Source of the DNA: UTCFX2 sp963788305
GTDB lineage: Bacteria; Chloroflexota; Anaerolineae; Anaerolineales; UBA4823
Length of the DNA stretch: 64,000 nucleotides
Reading direction: 5' to 3'
Assembly: GCA_963788305.1 (NCBI GenBank)
Contig: CAWBGK010000017.1
Coordinates: 186,001-250,000, forward strand
Positions 38,014 through 46,273 of this stretch are shown here, one piece after another; the stretch's first letter is position 1, and each line of letters opens with the position of its first letter. The notes under the pieces are model-generated. The model made no database searches. It saw nothing but the letters and a program-made list of their open reading frames with translations, and was not told the DNA's origin. The position numbers and the translations under genes are program-made.

Positions 38014-39258
38014 ATGAAGAAACTTTTCCTTCTCGCAGTATTGATGATAATCACCATAACATTGGTCGCTTGTGCCGGCCCTGAAGGACCGCAGGGTTCC
38101 GTTGGACCTTCAGGACCTCCAGGACCCGAGGGACCTCAGGGTCCACCTGGATTGGAAGGACCAGAAGGCCCTGCAGGTAAGGACGCCTCGTTCACGGGTC
38201 CTGATTTTATTGGCGACCAGACATGCAGCGGCTGTCATCAAGAGCTTTATGATTCCTACATTCAATCTGGACACCCCTGGAAGCTGAACAAAGTCAGCGA
38301 CGGCAAGGCGCCAATCTATCCATTCACGAAACTAGACAAGCTACCAGTCGGTTATACATGGAATGATATTTCCTACGTAATCGGCGGTTATCATTGGAAA
38401 GCTCGTTTCATCGATAAAGAAGGTTATATTATTACCGATGAACCCGGAAAATCCGGAAATGCCGAGTATCTGAACCAATGGAATTTCGCGAATGAAAACC
38501 TGGAGAAGGATGCAGGTTGGGTAATTTACAAATCAGGAACTGAAAAGCTTCCATACGACTGCGGAGCATGTCATACAACCGGTTACAGGCAGCAAGGCAA
38601 TCATGATGGGCTTCCAGGTTTGATTGGCACCTGGGTCCAGGAAGGAATCAGATGTGAAGAGTGCCATGGACCGGGAAGCATGCATGCAGGCAATCCTCAA
38701 AGTTTCGAGATGAAAATAGACCGGGATGCTGAGGCTTGCGGGCAGTGCCACCGTCGGGAAGATGTCGAGAATGTGAACGCTAAAGATGGTTTTATCGAGC
38801 ACCACGAACAATACGAAGAGCTCTTCCAGGGAAAACATGCCGTGCTGGATTGCGTCCAATGCCATGATCCCCACAAGGGTGTCGTCCAGCTTGCCCAGAC
38901 CGAACAACCAACAACTCGAATCCAATGCGATCGATGTCACCAGGAACAAGCCAGGAACCAGAAGAACACCAAACATGAAGCAATGGGTGTCGCATGCATA
39001 GAATGCCATATGCCAAGGGTGATCAAGTCCGCCTGGGCGGATCCTGAAAAATATTCCGGGGATATTCGAACCCATTTAATGGCCATTAATCCAACTCAGA
39101 TCGAACAATTCTCGGATGATGGGACTATTGCCTTGTCCGAGATTGGACTAAATTTTGCGTGTCGGCACTGTCACGGCGGAGGTTTAGGATCCACCAAAAC
39201 GGATGAGGAGCTAATCGCCGCTGCAACTGATTACCATGTTGCGCTTCCCATCCCATGA
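38014..39258 (+). CDS. Octaheme c-type cytochrome lipoprotein with collagen-like stalk
   Basis: Signal peptide with lipobox LVAC (Cys20), then 12 uninterrupted Gly-X-Y triplets (residues ~22-57, e.g. GPPGPEGPQGPP), then a multiheme domain with eight CXXCH motifs: CSGCH, CGACH, CEECH, CGQCH, CVQCH, CDRCH, CIECH and CRHCH. The long spacer between hemes 1 and 2 (~100 residues) forms a separate subdomain. Collagen triplets would trimerise the protein and act as a rod lifting the hemes off the membrane. A GAGGAG lies ~10 bases before ATG 38014 (overlapping an in-frame ATG at 37996). First gene of the electron-transfer locus, followed by a hairpin. No frame breaks. Confidence 0.92.
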   Translation: MKKLFLLAVLMIITITLVACAGPEGPQGSVGPSGPPGPEGPQGPPGLEGPEGPAGKDASFTGPDFIGDQTCSGCHQELYDSYIQSGHPWKLNKVSDGKAPIYPFTKLDKLPVGYTWNDISYVIGGYHWKARFIDKEGYIITDEPGKSGNAEYLNQWNFANENLEKDAGWVIYKSGTEKLPYDCGACHTTGYRQQGNHDGLPGLIGTWVQEGIRCEECHGPGSMHAGNPQSFEMKIDRDAEACGQCHRREDVENVNAKDGFIEHHEQYEELFQGKHAVLDCVQCHDPHKGVVQLAQTEQPTTRIQCDRCHQEQARNQKNTKHEAMGVACIECHMPRVIKSAWADPEKYSGDIRTHLMAINPTQIEQFSDDGTIALSEIGLNFACRHCHGGGLGSTKTDEELIAAATDYHVALPIP

Positions 39259-39287
39259 ATCGAATGCTGTTCCAGAATATTTGAGAA

Positions 39288-39317
39288 AACGGTGTGCCAG
39301 ATCATTGGCACGCCGTT
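39288..39317. terminator. Hairpin between the two octaheme genes
   Basis: AACGGTGTGCCA (39288-39299) pairs with TGGCACGCCGTT (39306-39317), a 12-bp stem with one G-T type mismatch and a 6-base loop, about 30 bases past the stop of the first octaheme gene. There is no clean T-run after it. It may end or attenuate transcription, or stabilise the upstream mRNA. The remaining gap to 39457 holds no gene. Confidence 0.6.
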
Positions 39318-39456
39318 ATTCCATTACTTCTATCCAATATGCAGGTGACATTTCTTACTAACGTTTAAAGGTAAAAGTCATAGAATTTATAGTGCAATCA
39401 CCACAACATGTTGGAGAGCAATAGGGTTAATAGCCTAACGGACGGAGTGCAGATCG

Positions 39457-40446
39457 ATGAAAATCATTGGTATTCAACCTGATAAATGGAGCGGATTCAT
39501 TTTCGCTACCTTTTTTAGCCTGAGCCTGATCGTTGGAGCTGCGATAAACCTGTCTGATCCAGCTGCAGCTGCTCCGCCGCCCAATTTTCAACAACAAACC
39601 ACCTCCTATGCTGGTCCTTCAACATGCTCAACCTGCCACAAGGATATTTATGAAAACTGGACCACAACACGACATGCTCAAGCTTTTTCTTCGCCCATTT
39701 TTCAGCGAGATTGGAGTGAACTGAGCCAACAAACCGCATGCCTGCAGTGTCACACCACTGGATTCAATGCACAGGACGGTACCTTCGCTCATGAAGGTGT
39801 AACGTGTGAATCATGCCATGGTCCTTTCCAACCCAATCATCCAGCGGAACCCATGGCGCTCAAGCCTGATGCAGACCTCTGCAGCACTTGCCACAAGACA
39901 ACCACAGATGAATGGCATGCCAGTCCTCACAGCGACGCAGGAGTTCAATGCCAATCCTGCCATAATCCTCACAGCCAGACACCGATGGCCGATTCGATAA
40001 CTGCTTTATGTGCAAATTGCCACAAAGACCGCGGCGATTCCTTCACTCACAGCACCCATGCAAATGCAGGTCTGGAATGCAGCAACTGCCACATGTACAC
40101 ACCACCTCGCACGGACAGCCCTATCGGAGGCCTGGTTCCCACTGGACACACCTTTTCGGTAGGTTCCGAAGCATGCATAGGGTGCCATCAGGAGACTGTT
40201 CACACTCGCGATGAGCTATTAAAACTTGGAGGAATTGTCCTGCCAACTCCTGAAGTCGATGTTGAAGTCTTGAAACAGCAAATCTCCGATAATGAACAAC
40301 AAATAAACAATTTGGAGGTCGCCAGCCAATCACGACTGTACACTGGACTGATCCAGGGCGCGATCGTCGGTTTAGTGACCGGAGGTGCAGCAGCATGGAT
40401 TGTCAGCCGGCGGATAAAAATTATTGAGGACGACGAAGATGAGTAA
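39457..40446 (+). CDS. Octaheme c-type cytochrome with C-terminal coiled coil and membrane anchor
   Basis: N-terminal signal/anchor helix (SGFIFATFFSLSLIVGAAI), then eight CXXCH motifs: CSTCH, CLQCH, CESCH, CSTCH, CQSCH, CANCH, CSNCH and CIGCH. Several are followed by His residues that can serve as distal ligands (HNPHS, HTTGF). After the hemes comes a short coiled coil (LKQQISDNEQQINNLEV) and a transmembrane helix (GLIQGAIVGLVTGGAAAWIV) with a charged tail. It overlaps the next gene by 8 bases, so it belongs to the same complex as the Fe-S and NrfD subunits. Probably passes electrons from the Fe-S subunit to further cytochromes, or the reverse. Confidence 0.92.
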   Translation: MKIIGIQPDKWSGFIFATFFSLSLIVGAAINLSDPAAAAPPPNFQQQTTSYAGPSTCSTCHKDIYENWTTTRHAQAFSSPIFQRDWSELSQQTACLQCHTTGFNAQDGTFAHEGVTCESCHGPFQPNHPAEPMALKPDADLCSTCHKTTTDEWHASPHSDAGVQCQSCHNPHSQTPMADSITALCANCHKDRGDSFTHSTHANAGLECSNCHMYTPPRTDSPIGGLVPTGHTFSVGSEACIGCHQETVHTRDELLKLGGIVLPTPEVDVEVLKQQISDNEQQINNLEVASQSRLYTGLIQGAIVGLVTGGAAAWIVSRRIKIIEDDEDE

Positions 40447-41272
40447 GAAAAAAACCAAAGTAACGGTTGAGATTACTCGTCGAGACGTCCTGACACTGGG
40501 TGGCGTGGCTGCTGGTTCTGCTATTGCTTCCGTGGTGCTCACGAGCGGCCCGTTGTCACCGTTCGCCGGATTACAGCGCGAGCAGGTGACTGGTGGTGAA
40601 GAGAGTGCCGGCCATGGCGCCACTGGCGAACACCACTGGGGGATGGTCATCGACCTTGACCGGTGCATCGGATGTGAATACTGTTTGCGATCTTGCTCAG
40701 CAGTGAATGACGTTCGACCTGACAAGCCCTGGAATATTGTCGTCCCTGAAGAGACATCGAACGGATATCCATTTTTCTTCTCTCGACCTTGCCTGCACTG
40801 TCAGGTAGCTCCATGTGTGGAGGTTTGCCCGGTCAAAGCCACTTTCGTGCGTGAGGATGGTCTAGTCGTGATGGACTACGATCGCTGCATCGGCTGCCGG
40901 TATTGTGAAGTCGCCTGTCCATACGATGCGCGTAAGTTCAATTGGGGATTTCCTACCTACGAAAATCCCTATATCCCGACCTGGGGGATAGCGGAAGTGG
41001 ATCGCCGGCCACGCGGTGTGGTCGAAAAATGTACTTTTTGCATTCATCGGATCGATATGGGTCTTGAAAATGGGCTTATTCCAGGGGTAAATCCAGAAGC
41101 AACACCGGCTTGTGTCAACGCCTGTCCTGTCAATGCACGCACTTTTGGAGATTTAAAGGACCCGGAAAGCGATGTTGCCCAGTTGATAGCCAAAAAATCC
41201 ACATTTGTCCTGCGTGAAGAGCTGGGCACCCGCCCGAGCGTGTATTACATTCCCCCGGAGGAGGGTCTTTGA
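40439..41272 (+). CDS. Periplasmic four-cluster ferredoxin subunit (PsrB/HybA/NrfC type), Tat-exported
   Basis: Twin-arginine signal at the N-terminus (TRRDVLTLGG followed by a hydrophobic stretch), so the protein folds with its clusters before export. Four cluster-binding regions: CIGCEYCLRSC, CLHCQVAPCVEVCP, CIGCRYCEVACP, and CTFC with a distal CVNACP, consistent with four [4Fe-4S] centres. Such subunits relay electrons between a membrane NrfD-type quinol subunit and a redox partner; here the only neighbours are octaheme cytochromes, not a molybdopterin enzyme. ATG at 40439 overlaps the upstream gene; stop overlaps NrfD start (TGATG). Confidence 0.92.
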   Translation: MSKKKTKVTVEITRRDVLTLGGVAAGSAIASVVLTSGPLSPFAGLQREQVTGGEESAGHGATGEHHWGMVIDLDRCIGCEYCLRSCSAVNDVRPDKPWNIVVPEETSNGYPFFFSRPCLHCQVAPCVEVCPVKATFVREDGLVVMDYDRCIGCRYCEVACPYDARKFNWGFPTYENPYIPTWGIAEVDRRPRGVVEKCTFCIHRIDMGLENGLIPGVNPEATPACVNACPVNARTFGDLKDPESDVAQLIAKKSTFVLREELGTRPSVYYIPPEEGL

Positions 41273-42495
41273 TGACTACAACTTCGATCGATCAAAAATC
41301 CTCCCGCTTGAGTCCTGGTTTATTGGCCTGGATGGGATTGATTGGCATCCTGCTGATTATCGGGCTGATATCGGCTTTTTTCGTTTTTTCCAATGGACTT
41401 GTCGTAACGAATATGAATGATGTCGTGCCCTGGGGGCTCTGGATAACGATCGACCTTTCTGCAATCGCATTAGGCGCTGGAGCGTTCACCCTTTCAGCCA
41501 TCGTATATTTGCTCGGCTTGAAGCGCTTTCAACCAGTCATCCGGCTCGCTGTTTACATTGGATTTATCGGATATACCATAGCACTCTTAGCGCTGGTTAT
41601 GGATATCGGCCGACCAGATCGATTCTGGCATCCGTGGGTGTATTGGAATATCCATTCAGTTTTATGGGAAATCACCTGGTGCATCACGATTTATCTGATG
41701 ATCATGATCTTTGAATTCCTCCCCGTAGTGACTGAAATGGAGGTATTTGATCGCTGGCCGGTAGCTCGAAAAATCGCGGGGTCGCTTCACAACGCTGCTC
41801 CTGCCCTGGCGTTGATTGGGCTGCTCATTTCATTGCTCCACCAATCTTCGCTTGGAGCAACATACGGAGTTCTTAGGTCCCGACCAATCTGGTTCAAGCC
41901 CAGCATGCCGATCATGTTCATCCTATCGGCGATTGCAGTCGGCCCAGCACTGACCATGGCTGTAGCTTTCGTAATTGAGTGGATCACAGGCAAACGTACT
42001 ATCCAGCATGATATCTTGTTCATGTTGGCGAAATTTAGCGGGTTTGCCCTTCTTATCTATGGTTATTTACGGTTTTGGGATACGATGGCAACATTGTATT
42101 ACGGCCGGACACCTTCGGTTATTGAAGGTCTCTCCCTTTTAAGGCAGTCCACGCCGTACAATTTCAGTTTCTGGGTCCTCGAAATCATCCTTGGAGTGAT
42201 TGTCCCGGCGATATTCTTTTTGGTCCCCAGGTTTAATCGCCGTCCGCTTTTCTTAGTCATTGGGGCTGGTTTGGCCGTGATGGGTGTGATTGTCAATCGA
42301 TGGAATGTAACCGTCTCGGGTTTGACTGTTCCGCTGTCCTATTCTCCTGGCGTGTTGTATACCGGAAATGTGGGTTCCTATTTTCCCAATCTTCCGGAAT
42401 GGGGTGTTGCCGTTGGAATCATCGGATATGCATTGTTGATGCTCACACTTGGAGTAATTTTCCTGCCGCTGTTTTCAACTTCAGAACATTCTTGA
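41272..42495 (+). CDS. NrfD/PsrC-family quinol-interacting membrane subunit
   Basis: About 407 aa, nine to ten membrane helices, related to HybB/PsrC/ActC-type proteins that oxidise or reduce quinones at the outer face of the membrane without carrying heme. Recognisable blocks: VVPWGLWITIDLSAIALGAGAF, GRPDRFWHPWVYWN and LLISLLHQSSLGATYGV. ATG at 41272 overlaps the stop of the Fe-S subunit, with a GGAGGAGGG ribosome site (the ORF start three bases earlier is TTG). Together with the Fe-S subunit it provides the quinone connection of the locus. The next 220 bases (42496-42716) contain no gene, only a TATACT (42586-42591) without a good -35. Confidence 0.93.
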   Translation: MTTTSIDQKSSRLSPGLLAWMGLIGILLIIGLISAFFVFSNGLVVTNMNDVVPWGLWITIDLSAIALGAGAFTLSAIVYLLGLKRFQPVIRLAVYIGFIGYTIALLALVMDIGRPDRFWHPWVYWNIHSVLWEITWCITIYLMIMIFEFLPVVTEMEVFDRWPVARKIAGSLHNAAPALALIGLLISLLHQSSLGATYGVLRSRPIWFKPSMPIMFILSAIAVGPALTMAVAFVIEWITGKRTIQHDILFMLAKFSGFALLIYGYLRFWDTMATLYYGRTPSVIEGLSLLRQSTPYNFSFWVLEIILGVIVPAIFFLVPRFNRRPLFLVIGAGLAVMGVIVNRWNVTVSGLTVPLSYSPGVLYTGNVGSYFPNLPEWGVAVGIIGYALLMLTLGVIFLPLFSTSEHS

Positions 42496-42716
42496 AATCA
42501 CTTTTTCAAAGGATGACACAAACTTGAAAGATGCCCATTTGACTGAACGAGATTAAGCCAGACGATGGATTTTTCGGGAATCGGTTATACTCTTAATAAT
42601 AAATGAATCACTAAATCATTTTTTTTTGAGGTTTTTAGAAAAATTTATTTACTGCAGCTGCAAGCGTAATTGCCGAACAGTCACTCAGAGCACTCAAGCC
42701 TCGGAGGACCCGGAAT

Positions 42717-42920
42717 ATGGAAAACACTCCTGTCAATCCATTCATAGTCACGATTTTTTTTATTGCTCGCTGTCTGGTGCCGCTTGTCATCATGTTAGGA
42801 ATTTCATATTTGCTACAGAAGCTTGGTGTGATACGCCAGCCGCCAAAGAGACCTTCAAAACTTGAAGATAATACTAAACTTCAGGGAAATGGCAACAACG
42901 GAGGGATGGCGCATGGATGA
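42717..42920 (+). CDS. Small single-helix membrane protein, unknown
   Basis: 67 residues with one hydrophobic helix (VTIFFIARCLVPLVIMLGISYLL) and a basic/polar tail (RQPPKRPSKLEDN). GGAGG lies ~10 bases before the ATG, and the stop overlaps the next gene start, so it is a real, coupled first gene of the nonaheme operon. No family recognised; small helices like this often stabilise cytochrome b complexes. Confidence 0.7.
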   Translation: MENTPVNPFIVTIFFIARCLVPLVIMLGISYLLQKLGVIRQPPKRPSKLEDNTKLQGNGNNGGMAHG

Positions 42921-44031
42921 AAAAAAGAAGGCTGCCAGGTCAGTTCTTTTTTGGGTAGGGCTGATTCTTATTATTGCCGCAGCAGTTCTATCTTTCGGCA
43001 TTTTTACACCCACTTATGCTGGAGAGCTCCACCAGGAGACAGAAACATACTGCTTGAGCTGTCATTCAGATCCAGATCTAAAAATGATCTTTCCTGATGG
43101 CGAATCATTGTCCCTTAATATTTCAAATGAAATGCTGCAATCTTCTGTTCATCATCAGGCTGGGATTGAATGTCAAGCCTGTCACACTGAAATAAAAACC
43201 TACCCACATCCAACCACAAATTTTCAAACTCGCCGAGAGTTGTCCCGCGCTTACTACCAGGCTTGCCAGAAATGCCATCCATCCAATTATGAAAAAACAA
43301 TGGACAGCATTCACGCCAATGCCGCAGAATCCGGCAATCTGGACGCCCCAATCTGTACCGACTGTCATGGTGCCCACGATGTGCAGCCGCCAGACGAACC
43401 ACGCTCTCTGATATCCACTACTTGCGGAAAGTGTCACGACCAGATCCTGGCAACGTACAAGGACAGTATTCACGGAAATGCGCTTATACAGGAAGGCAAT
43501 CCAGATGTCCCGGTTTGCACAGATTGCCACGGCGTTCATAATATCCAGGATCCACGCACCGCACAATTTCGAGTTGACGAACCGGATCTGTGTGCGAAAT
43601 GCCATGCTGATCCGGAATTGATGACAAAATACGGCTTAGATTCGGATGTCTACAGCCTGTACAACTTATCCTGGCATGGTTTGGATATCTCAATGTATAA
43701 AGCGCGCTGGCCAAATACGTGGCACAACAGCGCAGTCTGTTCGGATTGCCACGGCATCCATGATATCCTTTCGGCAGATAATCCTGCTTCGATGGTCCAC
43801 CCAGATAATTTGCTGGAAACCTGTAAAAAATGTCATCCTGATGCGGGACCGAATTGGACTGGAGCCTGGGTTGGCCACAATCGAATCGATCCAACAAGAA
43901 CACCTTTTCTTTTTTACACAGAACAGTTCTATCAATCATTCGTTCCCGGTGTTCTCTGGCTGTCGCTGATTTATGTGGTTCTTCAAATCATCCGCAACCA
44001 GGTGGAACGTTTCAAACGGAGTCTGCCATGA
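42913..44031 (+). CDS. Nonaheme c-type cytochrome, membrane-anchored (copy 1)
   Basis: N-terminal signal anchor (SVLFWVGLILIIAAAVLSFGI) then nine CXXCH motifs: CLSCH, CQACH, CQKCH, CTDCH, CGKCH, CTDCH, CAKCH, CSDCH, CKKCH. Blocks such as CTDCHGVHNIQDPRT and CHADPELMTKYGL are shared almost word for word with the nonaheme at 44768. A C-terminal helix (FVPGVLWLSLIYVVLQII) anchors it. ATG at 42913 overlaps the small membrane gene; the stop overlaps the cytochrome b start (ATGA). Likely electron acceptor or donor of that cytochrome b. Heme spacing resembles the NrfH/cytochrome c3-like superfamily. Confidence 0.92.
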   Translation: MDEKKKAARSVLFWVGLILIIAAAVLSFGIFTPTYAGELHQETETYCLSCHSDPDLKMIFPDGESLSLNISNEMLQSSVHHQAGIECQACHTEIKTYPHPTTNFQTRRELSRAYYQACQKCHPSNYEKTMDSIHANAAESGNLDAPICTDCHGAHDVQPPDEPRSLISTTCGKCHDQILATYKDSIHGNALIQEGNPDVPVCTDCHGVHNIQDPRTAQFRVDEPDLCAKCHADPELMTKYGLDSDVYSLYNLSWHGLDISMYKARWPNTWHNSAVCSDCHGIHDILSADNPASMVHPDNLLETCKKCHPDAGPNWTGAWVGHNRIDPTRTPFLFYTEQFYQSFVPGVLWLSLIYVVLQIIRNQVERFKRSLP

Positions 44032-44753
44032 CCAATCCCGAGAATGAAACTGCGAAATCAATCGCCAATATCCGGGTCGAGCGGACTTTCTTGCGGTTTT
44101 CCATTGCTCAACGCTGGGAGCATCTGATTACTATTATCGCCATTTCCGTACTGCTTTTTACCGGTTTACCGCAGAAATTCCAGGACTTAAACTGGAGTCA
44201 ATGGCTTATTGCAACACCAGAAAATCTCGACCTGCTGCAGCAAATTCACCACATCTTTGCGCTGCTCCTGATTGCGGAAGTGCTCTATCACCTTGGACGC
44301 GGAATTTATTTGAGTGCAAACCGCCGGCTTCAAGGAGATATTTTCCCTAATTGGAGAGATATTCAAGATGCTTTTCAGATGATCAAGTATCTGATATTTC
44401 TGACAAAAGAAAAACCGAAATATGGAAAATACAATTTTGAACAAAAGATAACTTATTGGTTCATATTCTTTGCAGTTGGGATCATGGTAATTTCAGGTAT
44501 TATCTTATGGTTCCCGATTCAAATAACAATAGTTTTCCCGGGAGGAGTCATTCCTGCCGCATTTCTGGCGCACAGCAATGAGGCGCTCGCATTGGTCTTA
44601 TTTATCATCATCTGGCATTTTTATCACGTCCATTTCCAAAGGTTGAATCTTAGTATGTTCACCGGACATCTAAGCGAGAAAGAGATGCGCACTTACCATC
44701 GCGATGAATTTGAACGCTTGATCGAGCAGGATGACCTCAATCCGGATGTTTAA
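44028..44753 (+). CDS. Diheme-type cytochrome b membrane subunit (copy 1)
   Basis: About 241 aa, four membrane helices, His pairs at positions expected for two b hemes: RWEHLITIIAISVLLF, QIHHIFALLLIAEVLYHLGRG and LFIIIWHFYHVHFQRL. Similar to cytochrome b561/formate-dehydrogenase-gamma type subunits that link quinone to periplasmic c-type cytochromes. ATG overlaps the nonaheme stop. Paralogous with 46266-47482; the C-terminal LNLSMFTGHLSEKEM matches LNKSMFTGQLT there. Confidence 0.9.
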   Translation: MTNPENETAKSIANIRVERTFLRFSIAQRWEHLITIIAISVLLFTGLPQKFQDLNWSQWLIATPENLDLLQQIHHIFALLLIAEVLYHLGRGIYLSANRRLQGDIFPNWRDIQDAFQMIKYLIFLTKEKPKYGKYNFEQKITYWFIFFAVGIMVISGIILWFPIQITIVFPGGVIPAAFLAHSNEALALVLFIIIWHFYHVHFQRLNLSMFTGHLSEKEMRTYHRDEFERLIEQDDLNPDV

Positions 44754-44767
44754 TGGGGAAGCCTATC

Positions 44768-46273
44768 ATGGTGTGCAGAAAAAAAATTCTACTTGCTGTC
44801 GGGTGCCTGCTGCTTTTATCCTTATTATTTGCTGCATCCCCGATTTTACACGGATCCACGGCTCCATCCATTCAAGAGCCGCCAACTCCGGCTCCAACGT
44901 CGAATCCCACACCACAACCTGACGCGCAGAAAGCGCCTAAAACCTCAACCTCTAACTTATCCATCGCTGACGAGGTTTGCCTGGACTGCCACGGCGAACC
45001 TGGACAGACGATGACGCTGGCTAACGGAGAGGTGTTGGACCTCTATGTGCCTGCAGAACTTCATCAAAACTCAATTCACGGAAAACTAGGCTATGCCTGT
45101 GTACAATGCCATCGGGATGTAGGAGATTACCCTCATCCAGAGTTTTCCGCAGAAGATCGGCGTGCAGTCACTCTCCAGTTGAATCAAACTTGCAACCACT
45201 GCCACAGCCAGCAGAATGAACTATCGCAGGACAGCGTCCACGCAAAAGCACAGGTTGCTGGAGTGCGAGAAGCAGCAGTCTGCTCAGATTGCCACACCGC
45301 CCATGAGGTCCGCCAGCTAAATGATCCTGATACGGGCGAGCTCCTGCCAGATGCGAAAACCTGGATCCCAGAACGCTGCGCGTTGTGTCACAGCACAATC
45401 TATGAAGAATATCGAGAAAGCGTCCATGGGGCAGCGCTGAGCGAAGGCAGCACAGATGTGCCCACCTGCATTGATTGTCACGGGGTTCACAATATTCAGG
45501 ATCCGCGCACATCAACATTCCGCCTGCAATCGCCAAAAATATGCGCGGAGTGCCACAGTGATCCTGCAATCACATCGAAGTACGGCCTCTCAACAGATGT
45601 TCTGCAAACATATGTCGCTGATTTTCATGGAACAACAGTAGCTATCTTTGAAAAGCAGTCACCGGACTCTGTTGTCAATCAGGCAGTCTGTTACGATTGT
45701 CATGGAGTCCATAATATAAGCCGTACGAATGATCCAGAAACTGGATTAGCAATGAAGGAAAATATCCTCAAACGCTGCCAGCTTTGCCATCCAGACGCGA
45801 CGGCAAATTTCCCAACAGCCTGGATGTCTCACTACAATCCTTCTCCGGAACATTATCCTCTGGTCTATTATGTAAACTTGTTCTATAAAATCTTTATCCC
45901 TGTCGTATTGGGCGGGATGGCATTATTGGTAGTTTTAGATTCCAGCAGGACGCTGATCAACCGACGCCGGAAGTCACGCGAAACCACGTTGGAAGGGGAA
46001 CAGACTGAAAGTGAGGTTGAATCAGAGGGGATAATATTGGAAGAAACGATCACTTCTGAGTCCGAACAGATGTCTTCTGTTGATTTAGATGTGAATATAT
46101 CAATCGAGAGCGCTGAAACTGGTGAAAGCATTGCGATAACTGAAGAAATTTCGCCATCCGAAGAATATCTTTTTGAGAATAGTCACAGACAACCTGACGT
46201 AGATGAGTCGGAAGGAACTGATCCACAAACGTCCGAAAACAGTACCAACATATCTGAGGAACGGCATGAATAA
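44768..46273 (+). CDS. Nonaheme c-type cytochrome with acidic cytoplasmic tail (copy 2)
   Basis: Signal anchor (ILLAVGCLLLLSLLFAA), a Pro/Thr linker, nine CXXCH motifs (CLDCH, CVQCH, CNHCH, CSDCH, CALCH, CIDCH, CAECH, CYDCH, CQLCH), a C-terminal membrane helix (IFIPVVLGGMALLVVL) and a ~125-residue tail rich in Glu/Ser that would lie in the cytoplasm. The tail is absent from copy 1. GGGGAAG lies 6 bases before ATG 44768, which I prefer over the ATG at 44753 overlapping the previous stop. It overlaps the next cytochrome b by 8 bases. Confidence 0.92.
   Translation: MVCRKKILLAVGCLLLLSLLFAASPILHGSTAPSIQEPPTPAPTSNPTPQPDAQKAPKTSTSNLSIADEVCLDCHGEPGQTMTLANGEVLDLYVPAELHQNSIHGKLGYACVQCHRDVGDYPHPEFSAEDRRAVTLQLNQTCNHCHSQQNELSQDSVHAKAQVAGVREAAVCSDCHTAHEVRQLNDPDTGELLPDAKTWIPERCALCHSTIYEEYRESVHGAALSEGSTDVPTCIDCHGVHNIQDPRTSTFRLQSPKICAECHSDPAITSKYGLSTDVLQTYVADFHGTTVAIFEKQSPDSVVNQAVCYDCHGVHNISRTNDPETGLAMKENILKRCQLCHPDATANFPTAWMSHYNPSPEHYPLVYYVNLFYKIFIPVVLGGMALLVVLDSSRTLINRRRKSRETTLEGEQTESEVESEGIILEETITSESEQMSSVDLDVNISIESAETGESIAITEEISPSEEYLFENSHRQPDVDESEGTDPQTSENSTNISEERHE

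Noticed and set aside
38075..38185. DNA tandem repeat or CRISPR-like array in the Gly-X-Y region
   Set aside because: The periodicity is explained by collagen-like coding triplets; there are no regular repeats with spacers.
42496..42716. Possible tRNA or small RNA in the gap after the NrfD gene
   Set aside because: No cloverleaf or conserved RNA motif found; only a T-run and a lone -10-like box.
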